Positions 1 to 8,509 of a DNA stretch of 38,398 bases are shown one piece after another. Origin of the DNA: Sporosalibacterium faouarense. Lineage in GTDB: Bacteria > Bacillota > Clostridia > Tissierellales > VENL01. Positions within the stretch are counted from its first letter, which is position 1. Every line of letters begins with the position of its first letter. Location of the stretch: the NCBI RefSeq assembly GCF_016765695.1, contig NZ_JAETGO010000008.1:1-38398 (forward strand), read 5' to 3'. Under the pieces are notes generated by a model that was given only the letters and a program-made list of their open reading frames with translations, was not told the DNA's origin and made no database searches. A program made the position numbers and the translations under genes.

Positions 1-58
1 CCTCCAGCGCTGATGGTACTTGGTGGGTAACTGCCTGGGAGAGTAGGTCGTCGCTGGA
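1..58 (+). rRNA. rrf: 5S ribosomal RNA, 3' end (partial)
   Basis: The first ~58 bases match the 3' half of a bacterial 5S rRNA. They contain the loop E/helix IV region (TGATGGTACTTGGTGGG) and the terminal GGGAGAGTAGGTCGTCGC block. The 5' half lies outside the window, so an rRNA operon probably ends here, transcribed rightward. The exact 3' end (about base 56-60) is estimated; a T-run follows at once. Confidence 0.9.
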
Positions 59-418
59 TTGTTATTTTTTTTGAAAAAAAGAGATTTATAAGTATGATAC
101 TTCCAAAGCAGATAGTGTAATTAGTAAAAATTACATTTTCTAATTGGGAGTATTTTTTGTACTAACTTTGAGTAGGGTAAAATTTAAATAGTGGTATTGA
201 TAAACAAATGAGTAAAATTTTAGGTTGTAATTAATTCTTGATAGTTATAATATATATTTGTAGGCAAATTTTATAATATCGAGCTCTTATCTTTGCTATT
301 TGTCTCATGAATAGAATACAATTTAGATGTATGTTAATAATAAACGAATGTATAAAATTTCGATTTTAGATACTATATTGCAATATTGCAGAAGTATGTT
401 AACAGCGGGGGGATCTAT
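59..418. other. Gene-free spacer after the 5S rRNA
   Basis: This is 360 bases of AT-rich DNA between the 5S rRNA and the first protein gene. A T-run followed by an A-run just after the rRNA (about 62-80) could help end rRNA transcription, but there is no GC-rich stem. Two loosely similar stretches (about 204-225 and 344-367) share an AAATGNATAAAATTT-like core. I see no convincing coding frame, tRNA or riboswitch. Confidence 0.5.
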
Positions 419-2014
419 ATGAGTAGATTACGAGATTCTATTAAGAATTATTGGCATTATATTATATTAATAATTTACTTTGGATTACTTGTTTACCAGC
501 ATTTTTTCATACATATGTATGGGGACGATTATTATTATGGAACGTTCCTTCAAAGTAATTTTTTGCAAAAACATATGGATCATTATATGTATACAAATGG
601 TAGAGCTCTTGTACATTTTATTGTTTCACTTATGCTATTTTTTAAAACCAAATTATTTATGATAGTAAATCCAATTATGATTATTGCTACAATTATATTA
701 GTTGCCAAGCTTGCAACAAATGATGAGAAAAATTACAAAATTGCAATAGCTAGTGGTATATTATTGTTTTCAATGTTAAGTATCAATATTACTAGAGAAA
801 GTGTATTTTGGTTAGATGGATCGTTTAACTATTTGCTCCCTATATTACTTTCTCTACTAACTATCTATTTATTAAGAAAGAGCATCAATACTAACGAAAA
901 ATATTGGTACTTACCATTGGTTGGATTCATATCAGGTATGACAGTAGAGCAAGGAAGTGCAATAACCTTTGGAGGCGTATTATTGCTTATTTTAAATTCC
1001 AAATTTATTGAAAGGCATAATATAAATTTTAATCATTATTTAACTTTGTTTTTTTCATTATTAGGTGGATTAACAGTATTTCTAGCACCTGGTAATCTAA
1101 TACGTATGTCGATAGAGAAATCTGATAATAGTGTGCTAGACAACATTAAGAATATTGTTTTTAAAGTGTTTTTATATAAAGATACACAAGTATATATTTT
1201 ACTACTAATTATGTGCGTAATACTTAGCTTATCAATATTAAAGAAACATAATCTCTTTAGTAAATTATTGATAGCAATAAATGGTGTCTTTTTTATATTA
1301 TTTTTAAATTTAGGCGGAAAATATATTGGACTAATGCCTGTAGATATTGAAGATAAATATACACTAATTATTGTTATAATGGGAATATTAGCTTTTATGG
1401 CAGGACTCATTTATGTAAGTCTTGATAAACTAATAGTTGAAAAAAGCGAAATTTTTATAATTAGTTTAATTCTTGGTTTTGGTGCACAAATTATGATGAT
1501 TGTATCACCTATATATGGATATCGAATTTTACTTAGTACTATTATCCTATTTTTCATACCAATAATTTCTACAATAATAGAGTTTAAGGACAATAGATAT
1601 ATGTGGATAATGATAGTTGTAATTCTAAGTATTTACTTTAGCAGTACTAAATTAGTATTAATTTCCCTTGGATTAATGGGAATGGAATTTGTAAACAATC
1701 ATTATAATTATAGAAAATGGATAAAGAATATTAATTCAATACTAGCAGGTACAATAATAATAGCTATTACTTTCTTATATATTTCAAGTAATATTAATGG
1801 GTATCGAACAAATCACTATGCTCATGTATATAATGAAAAAGTTATTGAAGAATACTTTGAAGAAGGAGCCCCTAAAGGAACAACTATAATTTTGAAGAAA
1901 ATGCCATTATATGATTATGGATGGTCGTATCCATATGTTAATCCATACCATATGAGAGTAATGAAAATGTACTATGGAATAGACCAAGAAACAACAGTTA
2001 AATTCATACCTTAA
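419..2014 (+). CDS. DUF6056-like polytopic membrane protein
   Basis: This 531-residue protein consists of some 10-12 hydrophobic segments. It resembles the DUF6056 family, whose members look like GT-C glycosyltransferase-type membrane proteins. Visible marks are an acidic GDDYYYG motif near residues 35-41, a following NGR (about 60-62), and TRESVFWLDGSFNYLLP near residues 126-142, a region typical of this family. The frame is open from a TTG at 386, but the ATG at 419 is preferred because a GGGGGGATC ribosome binding site lies just ahead of it. The gene stands alone between the rRNA operon and rnhA. A role in cell-envelope glycan transfer is an inference from fold type only; no substrate can be read from the sequence. 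Confidence 0.7.
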   Translation: MSRLRDSIKNYWHYIILIIYFGLLVYQHFFIHMYGDDYYYGTFLQSNFLQKHMDHYMYTNGRALVHFIVSLMLFFKTKLFMIVNPIMIIATIILVAKLATNDEKNYKIAIASGILLFSMLSINITRESVFWLDGSFNYLLPILLSLLTIYLLRKSINTNEKYWYLPLVGFISGMTVEQGSAITFGGVLLLILNSKFIERHNINFNHYLTLFFSLLGGLTVFLAPGNLIRMSIEKSDNSVLDNIKNIVFKVFLYKDTQVYILLLIMCVILSLSILKKHNLFSKLLIAINGVFFILFLNLGGKYIGLMPVDIEDKYTLIIVIMGILAFMAGLIYVSLDKLIVEKSEIFIISLILGFGAQIMMIVSPIYGYRILLSTIILFFIPIISTIIEFKDNRYMWIMIVVILSIYFSSTKLVLISLGLMGMEFVNNHYNYRKWIKNINSILAGTIIIAITFLYISSNINGYRTNHYAHVYNEKVIEEYFEEGAPKGTTIILKKMPLYDYGWSYPYVNPYHMRVMKMYYGIDQETTVKFIP

Positions 2015-2166
2015 TGTAATAAGCTGTCTATATTATTTGTTTATGTTAACATCCAATTACTCGTTAAGGTTAAAATAATATATAGGTAAAATAAAAAACT
2101 ATACATATTATCTTAATAAATGATAAAGTTGAATTAGAGAAAAAGGATAGAAAGAGAGGATTTACT

Positions 2167-2616
2167 ATGGAAAAAATCATTATTTATACTGATGGGGCTT
2201 GTGCAGGTAATCAGAATGAAGAGAATAAGGGAGGATATGGAGCAGTATTAACATATAAAGGACACACAAAAGAGATTTATGGTGGAGAAATAAATACCAC
2301 TAATAATCGAATGGAGCTTAAAGGTTGTATCGAAGGATTAAAGGCCTTAAAAAAGAAAAATATTCCAGTAGAAATATATACAGACTCGGCTTATTTATGT
2401 AACTGTATGAATCAGAAATGGTATGTTAAATGGAGGCAAAATGGATGGAAAAATGCTAGTAAAAAGCCAGTTGAAAATAAGGATTTGTGGGAAGAATTAC
2501 TGGATATAGTCGAAGAAATTAATGATATTAAGTTTATAAAGGTAAAGGGACATTCAGGTGTAGAGTTAAATGAACTAGCAGATCAACTTGCTAATAAGGG
2601 TATGGAAAATCTATAA
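2167..2616 (+). CDS. rnhA: Ribonuclease HI
   Basis: RNase HI cleaves the RNA strand of RNA-DNA hybrids, removing R-loops and RNA primers in the cytoplasm. At 149 residues it has the standard length. The DEDD metal-binding set is present: D9 in YTDGAC, E50 in NNRMELKG, D73 in YTDSAY and D139 in ELADQLA, with the catalytic-loop histidine H129 in VKGHSG. The basic handle-region sequence WYVKWRQNGWKNASKKPVENK (written here only by position, about 85-105) is also kept, as in E. coli-type enzymes. An AAGAGAGG ribosome binding site precedes the ATG. It appears to be transcribed alone. Confidence 0.95.
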   Translation: MEKIIIYTDGACAGNQNEENKGGYGAVLTYKGHTKEIYGGEINTTNNRMELKGCIEGLKALKKKNIPVEIYTDSAYLCNCMNQKWYVKWRQNGWKNASKKPVENKDLWEELLDIVEEINDIKFIKVKGHSGVELNELADQLANKGMENL

Positions 2617-2646
2617 TAAGGATTCAATAGTCTTTATGTACATGTT

Positions 2647-2675
2647 AACCTTTTTATACAACAATACATATACTA
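2647..2675 (+). promoter_or_regulatory. Sigma-K-like (or sigma-E-like) promoter candidate for the DUF4397 gene
   Basis: AACC at 2647-2650 is followed after 16 bases by CATATACTA at 2667-2675. This matches the mother-cell sigma-K consensus mACm-N16/17-CATAnnnTA known from Bacillus. A sigma-A -10 (TATAAT, 2674-2679) overlaps it but has a poor -35 (TTTTTA, 2651-2656). The match is by eye in AT-rich DNA, so chance is possible. Confidence 0.4.
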
Positions 2676-2712
2676 TAATAGCTATACTAATAATTATGAA
2701 AGGTGTGAAAAC

Positions 2713-3360
2713 ATGTACGGCTATTATGGATACTATGATGACTACAATATTCAGCAAACGAAATCCTACGCACGAATTTTACATGCTTCTCCTAATGCTC
2801 CAGGGGTTGACGTCTATGTAAACGACAAGATACTCGCTACTAATTTGACATATAAAAACTTTACAGAATATTATCCCTTAGACCCAGGTCTTTATAATAT
2901 TAAAGTTTATCCAACTGGACAGAGGGAGAATCCTGTAATTAATTCAGATATTCGCGTTCCACCAAGGGGAATATATACAATTGCTGCTATTAATAAACTT
3001 GAGAACATTGCTTTATACCCCATACTTGATACTCCACAGCAAATACCAAGTGGTAGAGTATATGCTCGTTTTGTACATTTATCACCCGGAGCACCAAATG
3101 TTGATGTAAAGACTGGTGATGATAATATGTTATTTTCAAACGTAGCATACAAAGGAGTAACAGAATATAAGCTTATAAATCCTGGAACATATACTTTTAA
3201 TGTATTTGCAGCAGGTACAGATGATAGAGTATTGTATGTTCCCAATATCACTTTGAAACCGAATAGATTCTACACTATTTACGCAGTGGGCCTTGTTGAA
3301 GGGAATCCACCATTGCAAGTACTCATTCCACTTGATGGGAATTCCTATTTAAATGTTTAG
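2713..3360 (+). CDS. DUF4397 domain protein (two repeats)
   Basis: This 215-residue protein is built from two tandem copies of the DUF4397 beta-sandwich. One starts at about residue 19 (YARILHASPNAPGVDVYVN) and the other at about residue 117 (YARFVHLSPGAPNVDVKTG). Each repeat continues with a V/F-x-x-Y-x-x-x-TEY segment and a PG-x-Y/T-x-F/I strand. There is no signal peptide; the protein begins with a Tyr/Gly-rich stretch, MYGYYGYYDDYN, reminiscent of small spore coat proteins. A GAAAGGTGTG ribosome binding site precedes the ATG, and a strong terminator follows. A sigma-K-like promoter lies upstream. A spore coat or exosporium role is my inference; the biochemical function of DUF4397 is not known. 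Confidence 0.85.
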   Translation: MYGYYGYYDDYNIQQTKSYARILHASPNAPGVDVYVNDKILATNLTYKNFTEYYPLDPGLYNIKVYPTGQRENPVINSDIRVPPRGIYTIAAINKLENIALYPILDTPQQIPSGRVYARFVHLSPGAPNVDVKTGDDNMLFSNVAYKGVTEYKLINPGTYTFNVFAAGTDDRVLYVPNITLKPNRFYTIYAVGLVEGNPPLQVLIPLDGNSYLNV

Positions 3361-3373
3361 TTAGTAACTACTT

Positions 3374-3398
3374 GAGCCTTTTAAAGGCTCATTTTTTT
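3374..3398 (+). terminator. Rho-independent terminator of the DUF4397 gene
   Basis: GAGCCTTT and AAAGGCTC form a perfect inverted repeat around one central base, followed by a run of seven T. It lies 13 bases after the stop codon. Confidence 0.85.
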
Positions 3399-3399
3399 A

Positions 3400-3700
3400 A
3401 TTAAGATTATATATAAATACAGGTGCATCGATTCTATGATAATATAGATAATAATAGTGTTAAAATAATTATAAAGTGATTTAATTTAAAATATTAAGGT
3501 CTAATACTGTATAAAGCCTTTAAATTGGATAATTTATAAATAAGCATAAAAATAATATAGAATAAGTAGGGCTAATATACATAGGAATTTACTAGACTTT
3601 ATAGAATAGATATATAATAGAGAGTTATTTCATATTAGATGGTAGATGAATTTGAAATAAGAAAAATAGACATATTAATAATCTGGATGGTGATATTTGT
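3400..3700. other. AT-rich spacer upstream of map
   Basis: These 300 bases are very AT-rich and carry stops in all frames. I see no coding region, tRNA or structured leader. Weak promoter-like hexamers occur (TTGAAA near 3652 with a TATTAA about 17 bases on) but are not convincing. Confidence 0.4.
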
Positions 3701-4447
3701 ATGATTATAATTAAAACTAAAAAAGAAATCGAAAAGATGCATAAGTCAGGAAAACTTTTAGCAAGTTGTCATAAAGAAATATCAAAGATAATTAAACCAG
3801 GGATTACTACTTGGGAAATAGATCAATTTGTTGAAAAGTTTTTAAATGAGAATCAAGCAAAGGCAGCACAAAAAGGATATAATGGATATAAATATGCCAC
3901 ATGTGCCTCTGTAAACGATGAAATTTGTCATGGTTTTCCTAGAAAAGAACCATTAAAAGATGGTGATATTGTTACTATAGATATGGTTGTGAATATCGAT
4001 GGATGGTTAGCAGACTCAGCTTGGTCATATGGTGTAGGCGAAATATCTGATGAAGCTAAGAAACTAATGGAAATTACTAAAGAATCCTTATATAGAGCAA
4101 TTCATAAAGCAGTCATCGGAAATAGGATAGGGGATATTAGTCACGAGATACAAAGTTTCGCAGAAAGTCAAGGGTATTCAATTGTAAGGGAATTCATTGG
4201 ACATGGAATTGGTCAAAATATTCATGAAGATCCTCAGGTGCTACATTTTGGGCCTCCAGGTAGAGGTCCTAGGTTGAAGGAAGGGATGGTCTTTACAATA
4301 GAGCCAATGATTAATACTGGGTCTAGAAGATGTTTCTTAGAAGATAATGGTTGGACTGCCAGAACATTCGATGGTAGCCTTTCAGCTCAATATGAACATA
4401 CTATAGCAATTACAAAGGATGGACCGTTGATTTTAACAGAACAATAG
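3701..4447 (+). CDS. map: Methionine aminopeptidase, type I
   Basis: MetAP removes the initiator methionine from nascent proteins in the cytosol. At 248 residues this is a type Ia enzyme without a zinc-finger extension. The dinuclear metal site is complete: D94, D105, H168 (GHGIG), E201 (TIEPM) and E232 (YEHTI). The substrate-binding histidine H77 (ICHGFP) is also present. The region around residues 180-222 carries the family's FGPPGRG and NGWTARTFDGS segments. The gene stands alone rather than in the usual ribosomal secY-adk-map cluster, so it may be a second, free-standing copy; that cannot be decided here. The ATG has only a weak ribosome binding site (ATGGTGAT). Confidence 0.95.
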   Translation: MIIIKTKKEIEKMHKSGKLLASCHKEISKIIKPGITTWEIDQFVEKFLNENQAKAAQKGYNGYKYATCASVNDEICHGFPRKEPLKDGDIVTIDMVVNIDGWLADSAWSYGVGEISDEAKKLMEITKESLYRAIHKAVIGNRIGDISHEIQSFAESQGYSIVREFIGHGIGQNIHEDPQVLHFGPPGRGPRLKEGMVFTIEPMINTGSRRCFLEDNGWTARTFDGSLSAQYEHTIAITKDGPLILTEQ

Positions 4448-4579
4448 TATTGTATCATCGTGAGTTCAGTATTCATCCACTTACTATTTAATTTAAAGGA
4501 AAAGTAACTGATAAGCCATTTTTATATGGAATTTAATTTTGCAAGAATATTTTTTATTATAAATATAAAATTGTTAAAA

Positions 4580-4618
4580 TTAAAGAAAGATAAAAGCCCT
4601 TGCTAGAAGCAAGGGCTT
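4580..4618 (-). terminator. Terminator of glnA (probably bidirectional with map)
   Basis: AAGCCCTTGC (4594-4603) pairs perfectly with GCAAGGGCTT (4609-4618) around a five-base loop. Read on the minus strand it is followed by TTTATCTTTCTTTAA, a U-rich tail, and lies 12 bases past the glnA stop. The plus-strand side (AACTTTTTA) could also serve map. Confidence 0.85.
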
Positions 4619-4630
4619 AACTTTTTATAT

Positions 4631-5998
4631 TTAGTATTTACATAAATACTTATTTATTTCCCAATCATGAACCTTAGTATCAAAATCTATCCATTCTTTT
4701 CTTTTTTCTCTTAAGAATATATTAAATGTATGCTCTCCCAGTGTTTCTTTAACTAAGGAACTCTTTTCCATATAATCTAGAGCCTCTTGAAGATTACGTG
4801 GGTATTGTTCTACTTCAAATTCTTCTCTTTCTTCTTTAGTCATATCATATATATTTTTATCGACTCTTTTTGGTGGTTCAATTTTATTTTTAATTCCATC
4901 TAATCCTGCTTTAAGCATTACTGCATATACCAAATATGGATTGGCTGTTGGGTCTGGAGTTCTTAACTCAACTCTAGTTCCTGCTCCTCTAGTATCTGGG
5001 ATTCTAATAAAAGCAGATCTATTTGAAGCTGACCAAGCAATATTTGTTGGCGCCTCGTAATAAGGAACTAATCTTTTATATGAATTTATAGTTGGATTAC
5101 ATATAGCTGCTATAGACTTTGCATGTTTTATTAATCCACCTATATAATATTCTGCTGTTTTACTTAATTCAGAATCAGTTTTTGAATCGTAAAAAACATT
5201 CTTACCATTTCTAACTAAAGATTGATTACAATGCATTGCATTACCACTTTCTTTTGAAAAAGGTTTAGGTATAAAAGATGCATAAAGACCGTGATTATGA
5301 GCAATATTCTTAACAATCAATTTAAAGGTCATCCATTTATCAGCAATATCTAGAGCTTCGTTATATCTGAAGTCTACCTCATGCTGTCCAGGAGCTACTT
5401 CGTGATGAGATGCTTCAATAGAAAAACCTAATTGTTTCATTTTTAATATTATATCTCTACGTGTTTTTTCACCTTGATCAAATGGCGATAAATCAAAATA
5501 TCCTGCATTGTCATGTATATCATTCACAATTGGATTGCCGGAATCATCTATATTGAAGAGGAAAAATTCTCCCTCAGGACCTACATTTAAATCATATCCT
5601 AATTCTTTAGCCTCTGCTAAAGCACTTTTTAAAATTTGACGTGGACATCCTTCAAAAGGCTTTTTATCAGTTCCATAAACATCACAATAAATATGGGCAA
5701 CTTTTTCAGCACCGGGTCTTAAAGTTACAGGTTGAAAAGTGTCTAAATCAGGTACTAAATACATATCTGATTCTTCTATGCGACCATATCCATCTACGGA
5801 AGATCCATCAAACATTAATTCTCCATCTAATGCTTTTTCTAATTCGTCTGTTGTTATGGAAACATTTTTTGAAAATCCAAAAATATCTGTAAATAACAAT
5901 CTGATAAATTTAATATTTTGTTCCTTTACCTCGGTAATAATTTTCTTTTTAAGCGCAGCTCTTCTTTTACTAAACAAGTCTGATTCTACAGTAACCAT
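4631..5998 (-). CDS. glnA: Glutamine synthetase, type I
   Basis: GlnA makes glutamine from glutamate, ammonia and ATP, the main entry of ammonia into metabolism. The 455-residue protein is of the short GSI-alpha kind, typical of Firmicutes. Family signatures are visible: MFDGSSVDGYGRIEESDMYL near residues 62-81, the NVGPEGEFFLF strand, the SHHEVAPGQHE metal site, the FIPKPF loop and NRSAFIRIP of the ATP/glutamate site. A Tyr in KNIYDMTKEE sits where proteobacterial enzymes are adenylylated, but without the rest of that regulatory context. The start at 5998 has GGAGGGAG upstream at a slightly long spacing. It is a single gene with its own terminator, convergent to map. No glnR-like or ANTAR regulator gene lies next to it; the leader may carry the control. 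Confidence 0.96.
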   Translation of the reverse strand: MVTVESDLFSKRRAALKKKIITEVKEQNIKFIRLLFTDIFGFSKNVSITTDELEKALDGELMFDGSSVDGYGRIEESDMYLVPDLDTFQPVTLRPGAEKVAHIYCDVYGTDKKPFEGCPRQILKSALAEAKELGYDLNVGPEGEFFLFNIDDSGNPIVNDIHDNAGYFDLSPFDQGEKTRRDIILKMKQLGFSIEASHHEVAPGQHEVDFRYNEALDIADKWMTFKLIVKNIAHNHGLYASFIPKPFSKESGNAMHCNQSLVRNGKNVFYDSKTDSELSKTAEYYIGGLIKHAKSIAAICNPTINSYKRLVPYYEAPTNIAWSASNRSAFIRIPDTRGAGTRVELRTPDPTANPYLVYAVMLKAGLDGIKNKIEPPKRVDKNIYDMTKEEREEFEVEQYPRNLQEALDYMEKSSLVKETLGEHTFNIFLREKRKEWIDFDTKVHDWEINKYLCKY

Positions 5999-6351
5999 AA
6001 TAGTTTAAATACTCCCTCCATTTTTTAAAAATACTTTTTCTAAAATACATTTGACATTGATAAAGTTCGTGCTATTAAAAATTAAAAAATAAATCACCTC
6101 CGAAAAAACATCCAACTTAATTCTATAAGAAATAGGTTTATATATCAAAAAACCTATAACAAGCTATAGCCACCTAGAGTAGTCAAAGGTGTTCTAAGGA
6201 TAAATCAAGTTGTAAATTCATACAATAATTCAAGTATTATAGATTTAAGATACATACTCAGCAAAAAATTAGAAAAATAAGGAAGAACACATCTGAAATT
6301 AGGTACTATTGATATTTCATCGGGTTTAATTTAAAATAGTATTATATTGAT
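5999..6351 (-). promoter_or_regulatory. Long glnA leader with possible RNA hairpins
   Basis: About 350 bases separate glnA from the next, divergent gene. Read on the minus strand, a small stem CTATA/TATAG (loop GCTTGT) is followed closely by ATAGGTTT/AAACCTAT (about 6131-6157). A CACCT/AGGTG pairing lies ahead of these. A GGAGGTG sequence (about 6096-6102) is not followed by a usual start codon at proper distance. No known riboswitch class is recognised. The divergent promoter of the DUF5685 operon must also lie here (TTGACA at about 6050 on the plus strand is far from that gene). Confidence 0.35.
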
Positions 6352-6369
6352 TTGAAAAGAGGGAAACAA

Positions 6370-7257
6370 TTGTTTGGATATATAACACCTTATAAAGGAG
6401 AACTAAAGGTAAAGGAGTATGAGATTTTTAAAGGGTATTACTGTGGACTATGCAAGTCTTTAGGCAAAGAATTTAATCAACTAACTAGGTTTGGATTAAA
6501 TTATGATCTTAATTTTCTGGGTCTTTTACTATCATCTCTTGATGAGAAGAGGGATCAAATGAAAATGGAAGGATGCTTTGTAAATCCCTTAAAAAAGAAA
6601 AAAGTGATTCAAACTAATGATTATTTAATCTATACATCGCATATAAGTATTATATTGATATACTTTAAGCTTATAGATGATTGGAAGGATGATAAATCAT
6701 TTAAATCATTACTAGCCACTATTCCTTATTTATTACCATTGAAGAAGTCAAAAAGGAAATATAATCATAAATATCAAACAATAAAAAATTGTTTAGAAAG
6801 ACTTAGTGAGTTAGAAAAAAGAAAATGTGATGTAATTGATGAGAGTGCAGATGCATTTGGAAAGCTTATGGAAGAAATAGCAGCATCTGATTTAATTGAG
6901 GATGAAGAAACCATAAGGATATTAAAATGGTTAGGATATAATTTAGGAAGATGGATATATATTTTAGATGCATATAATGATATTGAAGAAGATGTTAAAG
7001 CAGATGGTTATAACCCTATTTTATTGCAGTATAAATACGATAAGAATAGTAATATTAAAGTCTTTAAAGATAGGATTAAGAGTGAAATTGAATTTTCGTT
7101 AACTCTTACTCTTGATAATATTGCTAAAAGCTTTGAACTTTTAGATATAAAACATCATAGAAACATATTGGAAAACATTATCTATATGGGAGCAAGATAT
7201 AAAATGGAGCAAATATTTAGGACTAGGGAGGCAGAACATTGTGAAAAATCCATATGA
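6370..7257 (+). CDS. DUF5685 family protein
   Basis: This 295-residue protein begins with the DUF5685 hallmark, (M)[17 protein letters not shown], followed by [14 protein letters not shown] near residues 20-33. The frame opens at a TTG at 6352, but the TTG at 6370 gives exactly the family's MFGY start and has an AAGAGGG ribosome binding site. Further on, an Asp-rich segment, [18 protein letters not shown] (about residues 205-222), recalls metal-binding all-alpha enzymes. No function is established for the family. It overlaps the next gene, a J-domain protein, by 17 bases, so the two are translationally coupled and likely work together. Confidence 0.85.
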   Translation: MFGYITPYKGELKVKEYEIFKGYYCGLCKSLGKEFNQLTRFGLNYDLNFLGLLLSSLDEKRDQMKMEGCFVNPLKKKKVIQTNDYLIYTSHISIILIYFKLIDDWKDDKSFKSLLATIPYLLPLKKSKRKYNHKYQTIKNCLERLSELEKRKCDVIDESADAFGKLMEEIAASDLIEDEETIRILKWLGYNLGRWIYILDAYNDIEEDVKADGYNPILLQYKYDKNSNIKVFKDRIKSEIEFSLTLTLDNIAKSFELLDIKHHRNILENIIYMGARYKMEQIFRTREAEHCEKSI

Positions 7258-7843
7258 GGTTCTAGGACTTGAAAAAGGAGCTAGTAAAGAGGAAATCAAA
7301 ATAGCATATAAGAAACTTGTTAGAAAGTATCACCCAGACCAATATGCTAATAATCCATTATCTGATTTAGCAGAAGAAAAATTAAAAGAAATAAATGAAG
7401 CCTATGATATTTTGATGAAAAATAACAATAGTGGATATCGTGAAAACAATAATGATTACTCACATAATAACAATAATCAAAGTAGTTTTATGGAAATAAG
7501 AAATTTAATAAACAGAGGGAGCTTAGGGCAAGCAGAAAAGCTCTTAGAGCAAATATCAAATAGAAATGCAGAGTGGCATTTTTTAAAGGGTGTAATTTTA
7601 CTTAGAAAAGGTTGGCATGACCAAGCCATTAATTATATCAAAAGGGCTGTAAATATGGATCCAAGCAATGCTGAATATAGAGCCCTTCTAAATAATCTTT
7701 CATTTAGAAGTAATACATATAGAGAATATGGACATAGTAGGGGTTATAGAAGAGACCCTGCTGCTTGTGAAATTTGTCAATGTTTAATTTGCAGTGACTG
7801 TTGTTGTGAATGTATGGGTGGAGACCTTATTGAGTGTTGTTAA
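7241..7843 (+). CDS. J-domain protein with TPR and Cys-rich tail
   Basis: This 200-residue protein starts with a J domain (residues 2-58) carrying the HPD motif at 31-33, so it should stimulate an Hsp70 (DnaK-type) ATPase. A low-complexity Asn-rich linker (about 61-80) leads to a TPR-like helical repeat (about 83-150). The last 25 residues hold ten cysteines, from CEICQC to GGDLIECC, a likely metal-binding or Fe-S knuckle. It lacks the G/F region and the standard zinc domain of DnaJ, so it is a specialised co-chaperone. The start is the GTG at 7241, inside the preceding gene, with GGGAGG nine bases ahead. The client is unknown; the overlapping DUF5685 protein is the first candidate. Confidence 0.9.
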   Translation: MKNPYEVLGLEKGASKEEIKIAYKKLVRKYHPDQYANNPLSDLAEEKLKEINEAYDILMKNNNSGYRENNNDYSHNNNNQSSFMEIRNLINRGSLGQAEKLLEQISNRNAEWHFLKGVILLRKGWHDQAINYIKRAVNMDPSNAEYRALLNNLSFRSNTYREYGHSRGYRRDPAACEICQCLICSDCCCECMGGDLIECC

Positions 7844-7868
7844 GGTGTAAAAATGAAATGGGAATGAT

Positions 7869-8411
7869 GTGCAAATGAACAATACTAATGGAACAAATAA
7901 GAGTTCAAGTGTTGCTAAAAGGGTTGCATACGGCGGGATAGTCAATTTATTAATACTAGTATCAGTATATTTTGCATCCATATTGCCGACTAATAAACTA
8001 TTTTTCTTTGGATTGAGTTCAATTTTCTTAGCTTTTATTGTAATTGAGTTTGGTGTAAAGTTTGCAATATTAAATTATTTATCATCAGTATTTTTGCTAT
8101 TAATTATGATACATAATAAACTTACGCTTATACCTTATATACTCTTCTTTGGATATTATGCAATAGTTAAGTATTATGTTGAAAGAATTAATAATCTAGT
8201 GCTTGAATGGTTTATTAAACTGAGTATCTTTAATATAGTAATGTACTTAATTTACTTTATTGCTGATAAATTATTATTGAGTGAATTGAAAATAAAGATT
8301 CCAATATGGATAATCATTCTTATAGCTGAAGGCATATTTATTATTTATGACTATGCCTTTAGTATTGGAATAGCTTACTATAATAATAAAATAAGAAATA
8401 GAATCATATAA
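7869..8411 (+). CDS. Small integral membrane protein of unknown family
   Basis: This protein of about 180 residues has a short Asn/Ser-rich hydrophilic N-terminus followed by five or so hydrophobic segments covering residues 22 to 170. I do not recognise its family. It lies 25 bases behind the J-domain gene and is probably co-transcribed with it. The start is uncertain: GTG at 7869 or ATG at 7875, both served by a weak GGGAATG sequence. The overall look (KR-x-AYGG at the first membrane segment, YILFFGYYAIVKYYVER in the middle) suggests a membrane protein conserved among clostridia, but I cannot assign a transport role. Confidence 0.7.
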   Translation: MQMNNTNGTNKSSSVAKRVAYGGIVNLLILVSVYFASILPTNKLFFFGLSSIFLAFIVIEFGVKFAILNYLSSVFLLLIMIHNKLTLIPYILFFGYYAIVKYYVERINNLVLEWFIKLSIFNIVMYLIYFIADKLLLSELKIKIPIWIIILIAEGIFIIYDYAFSIGIAYYNNKIRNRII

Positions 8412-8421
8412 AAATATAAAC

Positions 8422-8450
8422 TTGTTATTTAAACTATATTGTGCTATACT
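8422..8450 (+). promoter_or_regulatory. Sigma-A promoter of the preQ1-linked operon
   Basis: TTGTTA (8422-8427) and TATACT (8445-8450) are separated by exactly 17 bases. Transcription would start near 8457, about a dozen bases before the riboswitch-like aptamer. This is well placed for a short regulated leader. Confidence 0.7.
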
Positions 8451-8468
8451 GAATCAGTAAAATTTAAT

Positions 8469-8509
8469 AGGACAGTTCGAAACCATCCTGTCTTTAAACA
8501 AAACTAGGG
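8469..8509 (+). promoter_or_regulatory. preQ1-I riboswitch aptamer (predicted)
   Basis: A 7-bp stem, AGGACAG (8469-8475) with CTGTCTT (8488-8494, one G-T pair), closes the loop TTCGAAACCATC. It is followed by the A-rich tail AAACAAAACTAGGG (8496-8509). This is the compact H-type pseudoknot layout of preQ1 class I switches: a G-TTC loop start, an ACCATCC loop end, and an AACAAAACnAGG tail very close to that of the Thermoanaerobacter tengcongensis aptamer as I remember it. The third gene downstream encodes a queuosine-precursor transporter, which fits the ligand. The identification is by eye, without a covariance search. Confidence 0.8.

Noticed and set aside
1036-1593. Long antisense open frames inside the DUF6056-like gene
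   Set aside because: They are mirror frames of an Ile/Leu-rich membrane protein in AT-rich DNA, with no ribosome binding sites.
2588-2821. 77-codon open frame overlapping the end of rnhA and the start of the DUF4397 gene
   Set aside because: It runs across a good promoter and into a clearly coding frame, with no ribosome binding site of its own and no recognisable sequence.
6000-6102. Short minus-strand frame from a GTG or ATT after GGAGGTG to just before glnA
   Set aside because: The GTG overlaps the would-be ribosome binding site and ATT is a very rare start; the 30-residue product is Ile/Phe/Asn-rich and looks like translated AT-rich leader.
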